Shown here: positions 37,601-47,585 of the stretch, in pieces | Layout of the letters: each line of letters begins with the position of its first letter | Position numbering within the stretch: position 1 is the first letter of the stretch | Assembly: GCA_017311315.1 (NCBI GenBank) | Contig: CM029647.1 | Coordinates: 6,310,577-6,374,576, forward strand | Source of the DNA: Dendrocalamus latiflorus | Taxonomy: Eukaryota; Streptophyta; Magnoliopsida; Poales; Poaceae | DNA: 64,000 nucleotides | Direction: 5' to 3' | The notes under the pieces: generated by a model | Databases searched by the model: none | What the model was told of the DNA's origin: nothing | What the model saw: the letters and a program-made list of their open reading frames with translations, nothing else | Position numbers and translations under genes: made by a program

Positions 37601-40600
37601 ATCAGTGTGTATATCTTGCTGTTGACAAGAGTGATTATATTTAGAATAGCTGTATATATGACACTCCTTCAAAACCTTTAACTACAAAAATGCCAATCAA
37701 AAAGAACAACTCTTATATTTTTGCAACTCTAGTCCCATTTTTAGATTGAACAAAATAAAATTTCAATTATACCCTCTCCCACAAACCCAAACTTCTCTTC
37801 TTCCCAATTCCGGAAGAGCATTACCATGGCGACATTATTTGCATAAATAGAACCATAATTTCAAATTTTCAATACATGGTATTTTTGGCTCTTTTAAAAT
37901 GGTAGAAATGTCATATGCTTTCATAAAAGTGCAGAATCGCAAAAATATAAGAGCTGTGTCTTGGAGTGGCATTATTAAAGTTTTAATCTTTGGGGTGGTA
38001 TTTTTATTATTTGAGTGCATTGTAGTGGCATATATACAATTCTTCCTTTTAATCCTGTCAAATACAGCAAATTTTTTTTAGAAAAATGAACTTTAGAAGA
38101 CAAAATGGATACTGACCTCGTCAATTCTCCTTGCAACAAAGGAGTCAAAATGCTCAAACGCCTCATCATCATTTGGAAGTAAATGAGCATAGCTGAAACA
38201 AAAGCCGCAAACATGTCATGAAACATCTGAGGTGCAGTTGAAAGGCTATTCCCAAATAAATAGGTTTTGCACCATATTCAGCAACACCAACTCATACTCA
38301 TACAGCGTCGAAGACTCGCAGGAACTAGGAAAATAAAAATAAAGAAGAACTTGATATCACATTCATACTACATAAGAATTTCCTTTTAACTCGGCAACAT
38401 TTGCACCTAACTCATTTTGAGGAAAATGAACTAATAGAAGTCCAGTGCTTCTGAAATAATAAAAGAATTGTAAAATGTGGCGTTTGATTCGGCTTCGGCT
38501 TCCGCATCTGGCTTCGAAAAGTGGCTTCCAGAAGCTACTTCTACTCATGGTTTTTGGATGCCCCTGACCCTCCCTCATGCTCAACTCCAACCTCCCGCCA
38601 CCTCCGCCGCCTCCACCTCCACCTTGTTCAGCCACTTCCTCCACCTTGTCCCGCCACTGCCCCTTCCCCCTTGGCCTTGTCGGTGCCACCTCCGCCTCTT
38701 TTGCTGTCACCCCTTCTCCCTTGGCCTCCTCCCCCGCCTCTTCCACCTCGTCCTGCCTCCGCCTCCGCCTCCGCCTCCTCCGCTGCCCGCCACCCCTTCT
38801 CCCTTGGCCCTGCCGGCCCCGCCCACCACCACCCCTTCTCCCTTGGCCCTACAGGAGCCACCTCCACCCGTGGGGATGTTTTTTCATTTTCCGCCTGTGG
38901 AAATGTTTTTTTCTTTTTTCCTTTCATTTTCTGCTCATGGAGATGTATTTTTTCTTTTTCATTTTCCAAATCAGCTTAGCCAAAAGCTCCAACCAAATCA
39001 AACACCAATACTTCCAGCCACTACTATTCTATCCCAGCCAAAAGCTCCAGCCATTTCAAATGCCCCCAAATTATGACATAATTAAAAGAAATAGCCAGAA
39101 AAGTAAAGAGCAAAAATTGAAGAACAAACAGGGTATAAAGTTGAAAGAACATCACGAGAGAAAAGTAATATTGAAGTACTAAATCTACATGGATATATAC
39201 CATATTATAAACATGATCTCAAATTATTTAAAATTGTAGATTTATTTTTTCGAGAATACAAAATTGTAAATATATATTAAGGATGATGTCTAAAATCACT
39301 GTTTGTAATCAGGAAATCTAGAGAAACAGGACAATTAGCAAACTTACAAATTATCAAGGTCAATAAAACAAGATTTGACCAACAAGGCTGCTATTCAGAA
39401 AAGACCAGACTTACAAATTATCAAGGTCAATAAAACGAGATTTGACCAACAAGGCTGCTATTCGAAAAAGACCAGATGGAACAGGGCTGTTGACATCCAA
39501 TCGTTGATAATATTGGAATTTGAACCCCAAAATTTGAGCAGCATGGGACTGTAACAAAGGTAACTTGTAAGATGGGGTGAAAATACTACATGAAATATGA
39601 TAATAATCTTTATAGGCAGTCTACATGATTGTATTAAAATGAATACCTTTGGAAAAAGAGGTATAAGCTGATAAAAGATATTGTTCCCTGGATAGAGTTC
39701 AAAACATTCCAACACCTAGCAAACAAACAAGAATAATAGAATGCCATGGTTTCAATGACATACTTTTACAATATTAATATATTATATAATAATAATGGGA
39801 TAGTACATGAAAACTCACAATGTCAAATACACGATTGGGGTCCAGGTCAAAATGCCCAATCAGTGACTGTCACAAAAACATTATGTTATTGCACAATACT
39901 GTTTACATGCTCATTTCGAAACATAGGAGAATCTAACGCCCAACCTTTATAATGCTGATAGTAACTGAAGAAGCATTTTGGCAAGCCAAATCTGAACCAA
40001 CTTGAGAAAGGAGGGTTACCTGAATTATCCAGACAAACAAAGATAAGTAGGCTAAAAAACACCAAACTTCAGTAAGCCATTTTAGATAATTGCAAGATAT
40101 AATCTCAAATAATTTTCAAACTAGAAATATAAGAACATGGTATGTGGATCTATACATTTGTAATAACAAATTGCAATTGTTTGTTGAAGTATCTAACATT
40201 GGAGAGTGACCTCTAGATTAAGTAGAAAACACGTTAAACAAATACTTTGAAAAACATGGATTCTTTGCTTGCCACTATTTTGCAATCCAACTCTGATCAA
40301 TCATAAATCAAATATTGGAATTAGCTAATTGCTTTACAGATATCCCTTGAACCGCAAACTAGTCCACTCAGTAATTTGGATCAAATACTGATCAAGTAAT
40401 TTAAGGCAGTGCCGCTAACCAAAGTGCCTCAGTGTAGAAACTAGAAGCACACCAAGCACAGTTTTCTAATTCTGGGTTTTCAAACAGCATGTGGAAAAGA
40501 TTGTGATCACTTAAATTTCCAAAAGAAAATATGCACCAATGTAAAATCATCACAAGAACAAAAAGTCAGAAGTTTGACAGATAGATATACATACCAACTT

Positions 40601-42710
40601 GGCGTAGCCCTCACTTTCCTCTCTTAAAAGGTTGAATTTAGTTTGCTGATAAAGAAGTCGCGTGTTGACTCTGACCTATTACCAATTATTTGAAGCAACC
40701 ATCAAACAACCATACAGTAAACGAGTAAAGTAAACAAAAAATTTTAAATCATGCAATTTGGCAAATTAAGTAACAAAATGGGCAGAAGAGCATTGATCAA
40801 GAACCATGGTTAAAAAGTATGGGCATTAATACGTCACGATACATTGTAATTCACGTGAACACACAAAAAGATACAGCACTAGATGATAGTAACATGAAAT
40901 CCTAACAATATGTATGTAGTAGTATGTGGCACATACCTCCTTGGCTTTTAAATCCTGGCCCTTCGACTTGCTCTGTTCAACCTCCCAGAGGAACTCTTCC
41001 TTCAAGTGTGCAAGTAAAGGAAATAGAGGCAGCATGTATCAGCTTCAATCATGAAAGTGGTGTCAACAGACATGTGGTGCCCTAGTACAATGGACAAAAA
41101 TACTCACTTCACATCGCTCTTGAAGAAGCCTAGGCACAATCAACGACGACTCCACAAATGACTTAGTCTGCAGGGAAGAGTATTCAGCATTTCAGCTAGA
41201 GATTAGTGAACACTACATTTATAACCAAAAGGACGTAAGCACCAAGAAGATATATAGTCTATTTTGCATTACTAAATTTATGAGTTGGTGTAAAAGTACC
41301 AAAAAGAGTTGTTACCATTTTGACAAGACGGCTGCGATAATCACCAGATATTGTAATCTGCAGGTTGACATAGGTCAGCTCAACTACTAATAAAACAACC
41401 AATCATTCCAAGGAAATAGTAATACAAACGATAGGGGTAAAGCCAAGTTACATCTTACATGATTCTGAAATAAATGCATCTTGAATTTAATCATGGCCAC
41501 TAATCGAAAGAACAAAACAAAATACTACACAAAGAAGAAGTCACGGAAGGTCATAAGCTCGTGTGGGGGGTGCAAAAAAGTTATGGGTTGAAGCCCGATG
41601 ATAGTGTATTAGTGTGTATATAGCAAGGCAAACAACATCAAGAGGAAAAAAACAAATGTCACGATAGGAAGTGGTAAGAGATTGAACGGGGAATAGCATT
41701 TACATTTCTATTGCCCCTCTATTTGTTGGAAAAACTGCTTAGCAACATCTATAACTCCTATATTTTCTGGTATAGATCCAGAACAGTTCAATTTTAGCTC
41801 GATTACACTGAACAGGACAACTAGGACCATGCACAGTGAACATTTGAATCAGTTCATCAAAAACTGAAAAGAAAAAACACGAGCTTTTGTCCCTTAATCA
41901 GCTTGCTTATCTGGAAGAGTGTTTTGCACGTCCCACAGAAGATCATAAAATATCTACACTATCTCTCCAAAGAGAAGTCATCTGCTGCTAGCTATAGTGC
42001 ATGTTCATGCGCATAAGGATGTAAAGATAACCAGTTCCAGTCATGAGAGATTTGGACCGTTTGGCTCTCTGAACACTCTTAAGCATATCCCTTGACTCTC
42101 GACCAATTCCAATGAGAGATTATTCATCATGAAAACACCTTACAATTTAACCAATTGTCAATTCAGCGTGCACAACAAGTAACACGCACTACAAACTGAC
42201 CATTAACTAAGTCATACATCCTGTGTTACTGCCTACGATCCCCCCTCCAGCAAATTAACTAATCAAACGCACTCCAGTGAGCCATTCGAAGCTCACTAAG
42301 CACCACAAGGCAGCAAAAGAGAGCTGTGTATACTCACATCCTGCCCTAGGTGGGCGACGATGTCGGCGAGCACCGAGCCGGACTCCTCGAGCCGTGCCTC
42401 CTCCACGAACACCACCGAATCCAGCGCCACCCGGCACTTCTGTGGCGGCAGGTCCCCTCGCAGCTGCGCAGCCCAACCCACGCAATCAGCACCCAAAAAA
42501 AACCCGACCAAACAACGGGCAGAGCAAAACCTAATCACACGGCAGTACAAACTGGAGGGAGCTCACCATCGCCCAGCAGAGCTCGTAGAGGAAGCGCGCC
42601 ATGGGGACCGGATCGGGGAGGCGGAAGGCGGCGGCGGACTGGCTCTTCCATGCGCGGAGGCACTCCTCGGTGACGTACTTGTAGTCAGGCGCCTGGAGAG
42701 GCGGCGACAT
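19589..42710 (-). CDS. THO2: THO complex subunit 2 (THO2/THOC2), 33 exons
   Basis: Large scaffold of the nuclear THO/TREX complex, which couples transcription to mRNA export and, in plants, also supports small-RNA production. Exons in transcript order: 42567-42710, 42338-42463, 41316-41357, 41108-41167, 40937-40999, 40595-40675, 39945-40019, 39819-39866, 39647-39715, 39415-39548, 38117-38192, 37219-37409, 36966-37046, 36610-36790, 35984-36169, 35829-35909, 35619-35738, 34082-34141, 33816-33943, 27757-27853, 27549-27677, 27361-27464, 26740-26917, 26474-26625, 25034-25640, 24782-24886, 23740-23895, 23591-23671, 23370-23445, 23027-23292, 21814-22878, 21297-21589, 19589-19658. The total is 5,325 nt, 1,774 aa plus stop, with no frame break and GT-AG throughout. 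Recognisable blocks: YVTEECLRAW and RFLYELCWAM at the start, the motif SLLPYE|ARYRLYGEWEKD (exons 15/16), TPVVDAFKYLTQLEYDILQY (exons 18/19), WNGLSPELYATFWGLTLYDL and CIFPRCVFSMQDAVYC (exon 25), then a charged Lys/Arg/Glu/Asp-rich tail from about residue 1300 with PPPPPLP. Plant THO2 proteins are about this long. Confidence 0.93.
19873..20216. mobile_element. Inverted-repeat element in THO2 intron 32
   Basis: The left end AGGGATAGAAAAGCCGTTAT and the right end, read on the other strand as TAGGGAACAAAAAACCGGCG, form imperfect inverted repeats. Inner GGTAACCGNNNAAACCGG-like arms mirror each other. No transposase is present. Confidence 0.55.
24133..24150. repeat. 18-base poly-C tract in a THO2 intron
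   Basis: An uninterrupted run of C between AAG and ACCCC. It lies in the intron between 23896 and 24781. Length is likely to be polymorphic or misread. Confidence 0.95.
28316..28437 (-). repeat. 3' LTR of the Copia element in THO2
   Basis: 122 bp, starting TGTAGAGACTTAGGGGAACC on the plus strand and ending CTCTAATA. It appears identical to the LTR at 33319-33440. It contains TTTGATATATATAGCC, whose complement could serve as a TATA region. Confidence 0.95.
28432..31401 (-). CDS. Copia integrase-reverse transcriptase-RNase H part of the element in THO2
   Basis: 989 codons. In order: the end of the GAG-pre-integrase zinc finger (CHACQLGKHTRLPF), integrase with HCDVWTSPV, the D residue in FQADNGTEF and the E in SPQNGKAERMIRT, a Pro-rich spacer, reverse transcriptase with the YVDDIILTAS catalytic motif, and RNase H with YSDADWAGCPDSRRSTSG and SSAEAEYRA, ending near KHIEIDIHFVREKV. 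No internal stops. It is separated from gag-protease by the one-base shift near 31495-31501; intact Copia elements normally have one frame. The first ATG at 31401 is probably not a real start. Confidence 0.9.
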   Translation of the reverse strand: MSAIKSNKTARSLCHACQLGKHTRLPFVRSVSTTSVPFALVHCDVWTSPVLSNSGYKYYLVMLDDFSHFCWSFPLRHKSEVYGRFVDFVAYVKTQFGAIPKSFQADNGTEFVNHAMSTFLSSHDILLRLSCPYTSPQNGKAERMIRTINNTIRTLLIHASMPPPYWAEALATATYVLNRRPSSVRDKIPYQLLHRSVPDYSHLRVFGCLCYPNLSATTPHKLAPRSAACVFLGYPSSHKGYRCLDITTRRVIISRHVVFDESVFPFATTPFGASSLDFLLQDTPSAAVAPPSGVEQPLPSSVAPEAEQPSLDNPAIITVGPVIRPAGHPAPAGAPGGSRRFGAVYHRRPPAPAPPVPPATADDRRFGKVYQRRLPQPSSSPATAGAGSSSVTIPSSAGNSPSDATIAGTPPLHTAATPGRQLLPAGHLPAPTRPAPTPSFASTNPIFDRLTRLKTGAVQPVDYRNLSATSTSPLPTNYCSALADPNWRAAMADEYQALIDNGTWRLVPRPPGANIVTGKWIFKHKFHSDGSLARHKARWVVRGFSQQHGVDYDETFSPVVKPATIRAVLSIAVSRDWSIHQLDVKNAFLHGDLEETVYCQQPSGFIDPSAPDSVCLLQKSLYGLKQAPRAWHQRFASYICQHGFTAAKSDTSLFIHKDRDDVAYLLLYVDDIILTASSLLLLRRITDRLSSEFAMTDLGALHHFLGISVTRSSDGLLLSQRQYAVDLLQRAGMAECHPTATPVDSRAKLSATDGAPVDNPSEYRSLAGALQYLTLTRPDLAYAVQQVCLFMHDPREPHLALIKRILRYVKGTLDAGLHLSTGSVSSITAYSDADWAGCPDSRRSTSGYCIFLGDNLVSWSSKRQPTVSRSSAEAEYRAVAHAVAESCWLRQLLQELHVSIPSATIVYCDNISAVYMTANPVHHRRTKHIEIDIHFVREKVALGQVRVLHVPSAHQFADIMTKGLPVQLFTDFRSSLCVRFPPAVTAGGY
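31382..32986 (-). CDS. Copia gag-protease part of the element in THO2
   Basis: Begins MATEAAALSDTSDALGSTPA. The gag part follows the plant Copia pattern (an NFHKWAPFFKSLLGKFGLRG segment, then a VLNLLRGLNPRFSS block). Where a CCHC zinc knuckle usually stands there is only a Gly/Arg/Gln/Pro-rich region; no CCHC is seen. The aspartic protease motif WVLDTGATSHMSS follows. The frame leaves the conserved reading after about 31501, where a run of seven C on the coding strand (31495-31501) shifts it; the GAG-pre-integrase block LWHHRLGHPSAS continues in the frame of the downstream ORF. 534 codons. Confidence 0.85.
   Translation of the reverse strand: MATEAAALSDTSDALGSTPARQLVVPSYATLAVRSHVPVVLELKHPNFHKWAPFFKSLLGKFGLRGHIDGTLPADPADPQWVMDDSCVHSWLIGSIATDVQDLAMAHDQSARQLWVAIEGLFLANKEPRAVFLHEEFSSMQQGDLSINEYCQRMKTVADALRDVGHAVSPSQLVLNLLRGLNPRFSSTADHIADTTPLPDFHTAREKLVLKELRLANEGKVSETALLAARSSPCGPDCRSASHGLGGQPHSSSRCNNKKAGGRGGSSSGGNGGGGRRDLQHPGGQRTPTPSGPWVCYGPLPGQQQQPPWFRPPPQQQPPWRGQGLLGPTPQAHTSFAPSQHSYPMDAQQHPFIGASPAGGWDQAGLIAALNQMALQGASPWVLDTGATSHMSSSDGILLTRLPPSSITVGNGHSLPVVSRGTSVLPTASTSFSLNNVLVAPGLVHNLLSVRQFTRDNNCSIEFDTSGFSIKDPWTGRVMLRCNSSGDLYTICPVSPPLHRYLQPRRFIHPLASPPGSSERLRRRFSSQHVSNQK
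33000..33290 (-). repeat. Tandem repeats in the Copia leader
   Basis: Between primer site and gag start, the coding strand carries about five diverged units of roughly 45 bp containing CTTTTCAACCGCCGCCAG and CTCTCCCCTGCTCCC variants. They are non-coding; the copy number could vary between insertions. Confidence 0.65.
33319..33440 (-). repeat. 5' LTR of the Copia element in THO2
   Basis: 122 bp, identical by eye to the 3' copy. The primer-binding site follows at 33307-33318 (plus strand GCTCTGATACCA). Confidence 0.95.
34305..34888 (+). mobile_element. 5'-truncated RTE-type LINE in THO2 intron 17
   Basis: The plus strand translates, with scattered stops, to the end of a plant RTE-clade reverse transcriptase: a YGAECWATKRQYIQKMSVAE stretch, a RMMRWICGYTRRDHIRNNDI stretch, then VAPIEEKLVQYRLDG and WKLVIHVPEP. 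The 3' end has the usual TTCTTAGCCTACCTCAATTT and TTGTTTGGGAC segment, followed by a TTG-rich tail (34868-34888). Only the last part of the element is present. It is antisense to THO2. Confidence 0.85.
37648..38045. repeat. Imperfect inverted repeat in THO2 intron 11
   Basis: The left arm starts CTGTATATATGACACTCC; the right arm on the other strand starts ATTGTATATATGCCACTAC. Inner arms share CTCTTATATTTTTGC (left near 37710, right near 37942 as the complement). Probably a miniature transposon; no clear target duplication. Confidence 0.5.
38486..39015. mobile_element. Inverted-repeat element with CT-rich core in THO2 intron 10
   Basis: The left end GCGTTTGATTCGGCTTCGGC pairs with the right end, which reads GGTGTTTGATTTGGTTGGAG on the other strand. 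The core (38570-38890) is a CT-rich low-complexity run (CCTCCGCCTCC and CCCTTCTCCCTTGGCC repeats) that is open in several frames and would encode poly-Pro or Lys/Glu/Gly-rich peptides. The architecture resembles the Tourist-like element at 15015-15842, but the end sequence differs. Confidence 0.55.
39343..39476 (-). repeat. 67-bp tandem duplication covering the end and donor site of THO2 exon 10
   Basis: The unit at 39410-39476 (the last 62 nt of exon 10 plus the GTAAG donor) is repeated at 39343-39409 with about two differences. Both units carry the splice donor (CTTAC on the plus strand at 39343-39347 and 39410-39414). The first donor used in the transcript direction gives the normal frame; use of the second would add 67 nt and shift the frame. 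Confidence 0.9.
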
Positions 42711-43360
42711 GGCGGCAGAGGAGTTGTCGGGTCAGGGTTTCGGGGGATTAGGGTTTCATGGGAAGTGGCCCGGCGAGGCCTGAGGAACAGGTGGTGGTGG
42801 TGGCGGTGGCGGTGCTAGATGGGGAGAGAGACGGCGAGGGAGGCGGAGGTGTGCGCGAATGTGATACGATGCCGTGGTTGTTGTTTGGGTTGGGCTTTCT
42901 GGTCTCGAAACGGGAAAATGAGGTAGTGATTCCTGCTTGGGTTGGTGCCCGATTTCATCTATGCCGTCAACTGTCCACATCGGATGGTTCTAACATTTTC
43001 TATGTTTCGCTTAAAAATGATGCATTCAAACATCAATTGAGACTGTAGAGATCTTTAAGAAATTAACTGATACAAACAAACATATCTTAAGATCAAATTC
43101 ATAATATTAACGGAATTTCTTGTTTCCACGTGTGTGTCTTAGATGAACGGAACGCACACCTGTGGAAGCCATTCGATCAAAAGAAGTATCAATCCGCGCA
43201 TGCGTGTCTTAGACAAAAAACAATGTGGCCTCTTTTTCTTGTGGCTAGTGAGGCAAGACAAAAAAATTGGCGTGGCCTCCTTTTCTTGTGACGTAGTGTG
43301 TATAGACGGAAATCATATGCACATACATATAGGGTGTAGCCATGATAAGTGAGTCCCAAT
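42711..43360. promoter_or_regulatory. THO2 5' UTR and upstream region
   Basis: The minus-strand leader 42711-42880 is rich in CCACC and CGCC triplets, as in many grass 5' UTRs. The start ATG at 42710 has a good context (GCCGCCATGTC). No convincing TATA element was identified. Beyond 42900 no gene is seen. Confidence 0.4.
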
Positions 43361-44512
43361 GTATAGGCTACACCATTATTAGTCTATAGTGACACGAACA
43401 CAATACTTGAAAAGCCAATTTAGAACCCTCTCTCTCTCTCTCTCCTTTTAATACTCTCTCTCCTATTAATACTTTGCCCCTAATCATTTTTCTTCTCTCA
43501 CTTTCTCCACTCAGTTCCCTGTTCATTCGATGGTTTCCCAAGGCAGAGGACACTTTTGCTAATGTAATTAATGCTTGAAATGCTTGATTTCGGGAATTTA
43601 CGCCTTCTCCTTTCTCTGGCGTTGCTGCACGCGCTGCCACCATCCCACTGTTTCTGCACTTTGACCGCCGTACACGTTCACCTCCCCTGGCCACCTTCTT
43701 CGCGTTCACCTCCCCTGGCCGCAGCTCCCCCTCACAGAGGCCATACTGTCCCAGTGCATTCCCCTCTCCTCTCTGCGTGAAGCAAACGCGACCGAAAAAT
43801 ATCTCGACGAAAACCGACTTACCCGGCCTATAAGACCCCCTAGTCACCGTGAAGCTCCTCTAGACACTCTCACATACCTCTCTGAGTAACCGATTGGGTT
43901 CCTATCGTCCCTACCGCCGGCGAACGCCGCCCCTGATCCCGGTAAACCCTAGAACCATTATTGCGGTTAAGTCAATTATTTTGCAATTAAATGCTCTCAT
44001 ATGCTCCTCACTATCTCGGAAACATATTGGAGTGGCCGCCGGAGCTTGAGCATTTGCCCAAGGCCGTGACGACGAAGATCGTCGTCGGCCCAAAGGACCT
44101 CGCCATGGCCAGCCCACTTGAGTCATCCTCGAGCTAAATGGTCACTTCCCCAATGTTTATAGCACTCCCTAGATGGTGAAAACCCAACCCATTTTGCCGG
44201 AAAGTCCCCAAAGCTCCCTAGCGCCGCCGCGAAGCTCATCACCTTCCCAGCCACCGCTAGCCACCACCGCTTTCTTACTCACTCTCCAAGTATCCAAAAT
44301 GGAGACTTAATCCTTAATCGCGCCATCGGGTAGAACCACTCTTTCTCAAGTGCTTTGTCGCCGCCGTGCCACCGCAATGAACTTTCTCTGTTTCCCGCCA
44401 GGAGTGCCGTCTGGAGGTTGAAGATGACCTCCCGGGGGCGTCGTGGCGCTATCTCAGCCGCTGTTGTCGGTTCATCCAGAGCGTCCACCTGCGTTTGAAT
44501 CCCGACCATAGA
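43361..44512. other. Intergenic sequence with a TC microsatellite
   Basis: A (TC)n run lies at about 43428-43444. 43800-44500 is GC-rich with CTATAAGACCCCC near 43829 and sequences like GGTAAACCCTAGAACC, resembling a leader or LTR, but no second copy is seen in the window and no reading frame persists. Left unassigned. Confidence 0.4.
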
Positions 44513-45073
44513 TGATACAGGGTCGCCCGATCTTCTCGACGTAGGATCAAGATACTCACGTGGATTTGATGAATCGTAGTGATCCCCCGTTGCCAACGCA
44601 AGAGTTAGCACTCTATAATTCGCCCAACCACACGGCTGAACTTCACGACCACCGATGAAGTTTCATCGCGCTCCCAATTCCCAACGGAAAGGTTGAACGA
44701 TCTTAATTTCAGTGAACTCCCAATTCCCTCATGTTGGTTCGGCCAACAGAAAGAACAAGAGTATTTTATTATCAAAAGTGGTCTGAGCCCTAAAGGCTGC
44801 CAATACAAGGCTTATATAGCCCCTTGGGACGTCCATATGGTCCCCAAACCAAGTACAACTCAACCCTATATGGTTCTAGATACGAACTCTTACAAAAAGG
44901 AAACTATATTTTTTTCACCCGTCATATTGTTTTGGTCATAACTTTTTATCCGTGACGAATTTGAAGGTGGGACCAGGTCCATTGCGTATCCCTTGAAATT
45001 ATCTTTCCAACGAGTACAAGAACACCTGAATCAGACTCCGTTTGTGAAAGTTATGGCCTTTTTAGTAACTGCC
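44513..45073 (-). repeat. 3' LTR of the gag-only element
   Basis: 561 bp. Begins TGATACAGGGTCGCCCGATC on the plus strand and ends GTAACTGCC. It matches the right copy throughout, apart from the nested insertion there and scattered substitutions. Confidence 0.85.
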
Positions 45074-45591
45074 TGTCAGGCTGTCCCGAACCGAGTCCGA
45101 ATTGAATCATGAGTTGAATCCGAGTTTGAATTGGATTGAGCACGTGGGAAGTCTGAATTTGGCTTAAAAATCTTATCCAAAACTTGTAGTTTAAGTCCTT
45201 GGGCTGCTCCCCTTTTGCTCTCCCACTGCATGGGCTTCTTTCCTCCTTGATCAACTGCATGGGCTGCTTGGCTTTGCCCTTTCCTTCCCCATGGGCTTTA
45301 AGCTTTTTGTTCTTGGTAGCAAATATGATTAATCTCCTTGTGCTTCTCTATTGCTTTGGCTCCGGAATTATCATAATATTCAAACCTAATAATAAACAAG
45401 AATTTGGCATAAGATAGTATATCGTTCCTACGAATAGAAGGAAATTCATTAAGAAACAAATTCACCTGACAATATTTAGTGCGGCTCAATACTTCTTTTC
45501 AGTGAAATAATGTATTTGACTGAAAAGTGCTAAGCATATGCGTATCCGCATCATCCTCCCCTTCTTCAAGAAAAGCCGTCCTCGGCTTTTA

Positions 45592-46116
45592 CTAGTCTGA
45601 AATTGTACTAAGCAAAGAATACAACGTATATGCATGGTATAGATATTTGTCATCAACACTTCTTTTGCTTAGCATATCAAGAACATCTGAAGGTGTAGTA
45701 GATAAAAGGAACAACACATATGCATGGTATATGTATAAATTAATTATTGTGTCATTCTCATTGTTTTGCACAAACCAATTGATACTATAACAGCTATCAA
45801 ATGCATACATTGCAATGTTTGCATTCACACCATTCTCCCTTCCATAAGAAAAAGTCGTCCTCGACTTTGCTAAGCACATGGACAAGTCATTAATGGGCAA
45901 AACAAAAGTAAGTTGTTTAAATAAGGGGGAGAAAATTTTTAGTTCCTTCCATGCTTCAACTGCGCTACTCTGATTATTTGTACATGATTGTACATTAAAG
46001 GATGAATAAGTAGGCTTAACAAATCTTTTTAAGCATGAAGCACTATTGTTGAAACGCAGCTCATTGTGATCATGATATGGCACAAAAGATTGTTTGTCCA
46101 AAATATGCAATTTCAA
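45592..46116 (-). CDS. Short ORF of the gag-only element, function unknown
   Basis: 174 codons beginning MKLHILDKQSFVPYHDHNEL. No domain is recognised. It lies between gag and the 3' LTR, where pol would stand in a complete element. It contains a repeated YHAYVLFLLSTTPSD and YHAYTLYSLLSTISD motif near its end, which looks like an internal duplication. Confidence 0.4.
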   Translation of the reverse strand: MKLHILDKQSFVPYHDHNELRFNNSASCLKRFVKPTYSSFNVQSCTNNQSSAVEAWKELKIFSPLFKQLTFVLPINDLSMCLAKSRTTFSYGRENGVNANIAMYAFDSCYSINWFVQNNENDTIINLYIYHAYVLFLLSTTPSDVLDMLSKRSVDDKYLYHAYTLYSLLSTISD

Positions 46117-46169
46117 TTCAGCAAGCTCATCACATGTAATGCATATTCGGTAAACATAAAACTTGTCAT

Positions 46170-47585
46170 CTACACCATAATCTCCAACAAATTGAACTTG
46201 AAAGTGTAGGCATGGGAACTAACTAGTGATTTTAAACATAAAATTTCAGCAAGATTCTCAACCACACTAGATAGCTCTCTAGGATTATCAAACATGATAT
46301 AGTACAAAGAATCACTAGGAGATATTCGAGTAAGAACTTCCTTATGAGTAATCAATTCCACATTATGTAAATTGAGCAAAGAAATTTCAGAACATGGAAT
46401 TTTCATTCGCACATATGAGTTTTCACAAGTACTCACCATTTCACAATTAATTTCAGTACGAATATTGTTACCTTTGTTGTTCTCCTCAGTTGATGTAGGT
46501 GTTGTAGGTATTAAATCATCATGATGTAACAACGGGACAGCAAGTACTTCATCTTCAACCGTGGTTATCTCCTCATCTTTAACTTCCAATGAAGCCGGTT
46601 GTTGAATGTTTAATTCCTCATCTTCAATATCAACCTGCACAATGTGAGAAACAATACTAGAAGTAGATATTAATGTGTTAGTTTCAAAATCAACCTCACT
46701 TTGTCTATCTTCTACTTCTCTCTTTTCTTTTGGTGTATCTCTCACACTCTCAATTTGGATGCTCTCAAACTCACATATGGTGGAATCACACAGCTCACTC
46801 TTTTCAACACTCTCACTCAATTTGGCTATGTGGCTCTCATTCTCACATGGGTTTTGATGCATCTCAAGTGTTGTTTGTAGCAATGGGACAGCAGTACATA
46901 TCTTCTTGACCGAAGGGAAAGTCCCATGCTCGGTCATCTTCTCATGTGTCACAATAGTAGAGGCATAAGAACTGAAGTATGGATATGGATAGAACTGTGG
47001 TATATGCCTCTCCAAAAGTCTCTTCTCCTGCTCAGTAGCGCAATTCACAAGGTCATGCATGCTACTAAAATATTTACCTTGAAGTGCAGTAGCGATCTCA
47101 GAATTCAAGCCTTCTTTGAAACATGCTTTCTCCCTTAATGCACTCGTGACACCGGCACGACGCAATGCATGCTTCAACTCATAATAGTAATCTTGAACAG
47201 TGTTACTTCCTTGTGTGATACTCTCTGCATGGTGAAGCAATTCCCGCTCATAATAGGTTAGCACAAATTCAGTTCTCATGATCACCTTCAAATTTGACCA
47301 AGATCTAATGAATCGTTTTCCAGATAATTGTTGCCACCAACTATAAGCATAGTCTTTAAACTGCATAGTGGCTCGCATTACTTCTTGGTCTTTGGGAAGC
47401 TTCTGAAATCTGAACTCTTTCTCCAATCGCCATTCCCACTCAAGATATTCCTCTGGATCTTCACTTCCACAGAACGGAAGAGACAAATTGTTGGGATTGG
47501 AATCGCACCATGAGGAACGAAATACTGAAGATTCATTCCTATTTTGTTCACACCAGGAGGAACGAATTGTTGAATATCCTATCAT
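46170..47585 (-). CDS. Retrotransposon gag-like protein
   Basis: 471 codons. The N-terminal half is a Retrotrans_gag-type domain (residues 35-195): PFCGSEDPEEYLEWEWRLEK, then a YAYSWWQQLSGKRF block, an REKACFKEGLNSEIATALQG segment and a VNCATEQEKRLLERH end. No CCHC knuckle or protease follows; the C-terminal half is Glu/Ser/Thr-rich. A second short ORF (45592-46116) lies behind it in another frame and may once have been continuous. Confidence 0.75.
   Translation of the reverse strand: MIGYSTIRSSWCEQNRNESSVFRSSWCDSNPNNLSLPFCGSEDPEEYLEWEWRLEKEFRFQKLPKDQEVMRATMQFKDYAYSWWQQLSGKRFIRSWSNLKVIMRTEFVLTYYERELLHHAESITQGSNTVQDYYYELKHALRRAGVTSALREKACFKEGLNSEIATALQGKYFSSMHDLVNCATEQEKRLLERHIPQFYPYPYFSSYASTIVTHEKMTEHGTFPSVKKICTAVPLLQTTLEMHQNPCENESHIAKLSESVEKSELCDSTICEFESIQIESVRDTPKEKREVEDRQSEVDFETNTLISTSSIVSHIVQVDIEDEELNIQQPASLEVKDEEITTVEDEVLAVPLLHHDDLIPTTPTSTEENNKGNNIRTEINCEMVSTCENSYVRMKIPCSEISLLNLHNVELITHKEVLTRISPSDSLYYIMFDNPRELSSVVENLAEILCLKSLVSSHAYTFKFNLLEIMV

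Noticed and set aside
38477..39182. Overlapping Pro/Ser-rich open frames of about 200 codons
   Set aside because: They lie in a THO2 intron within an inverted-repeat element and consist of CT-rich low-complexity sequence.
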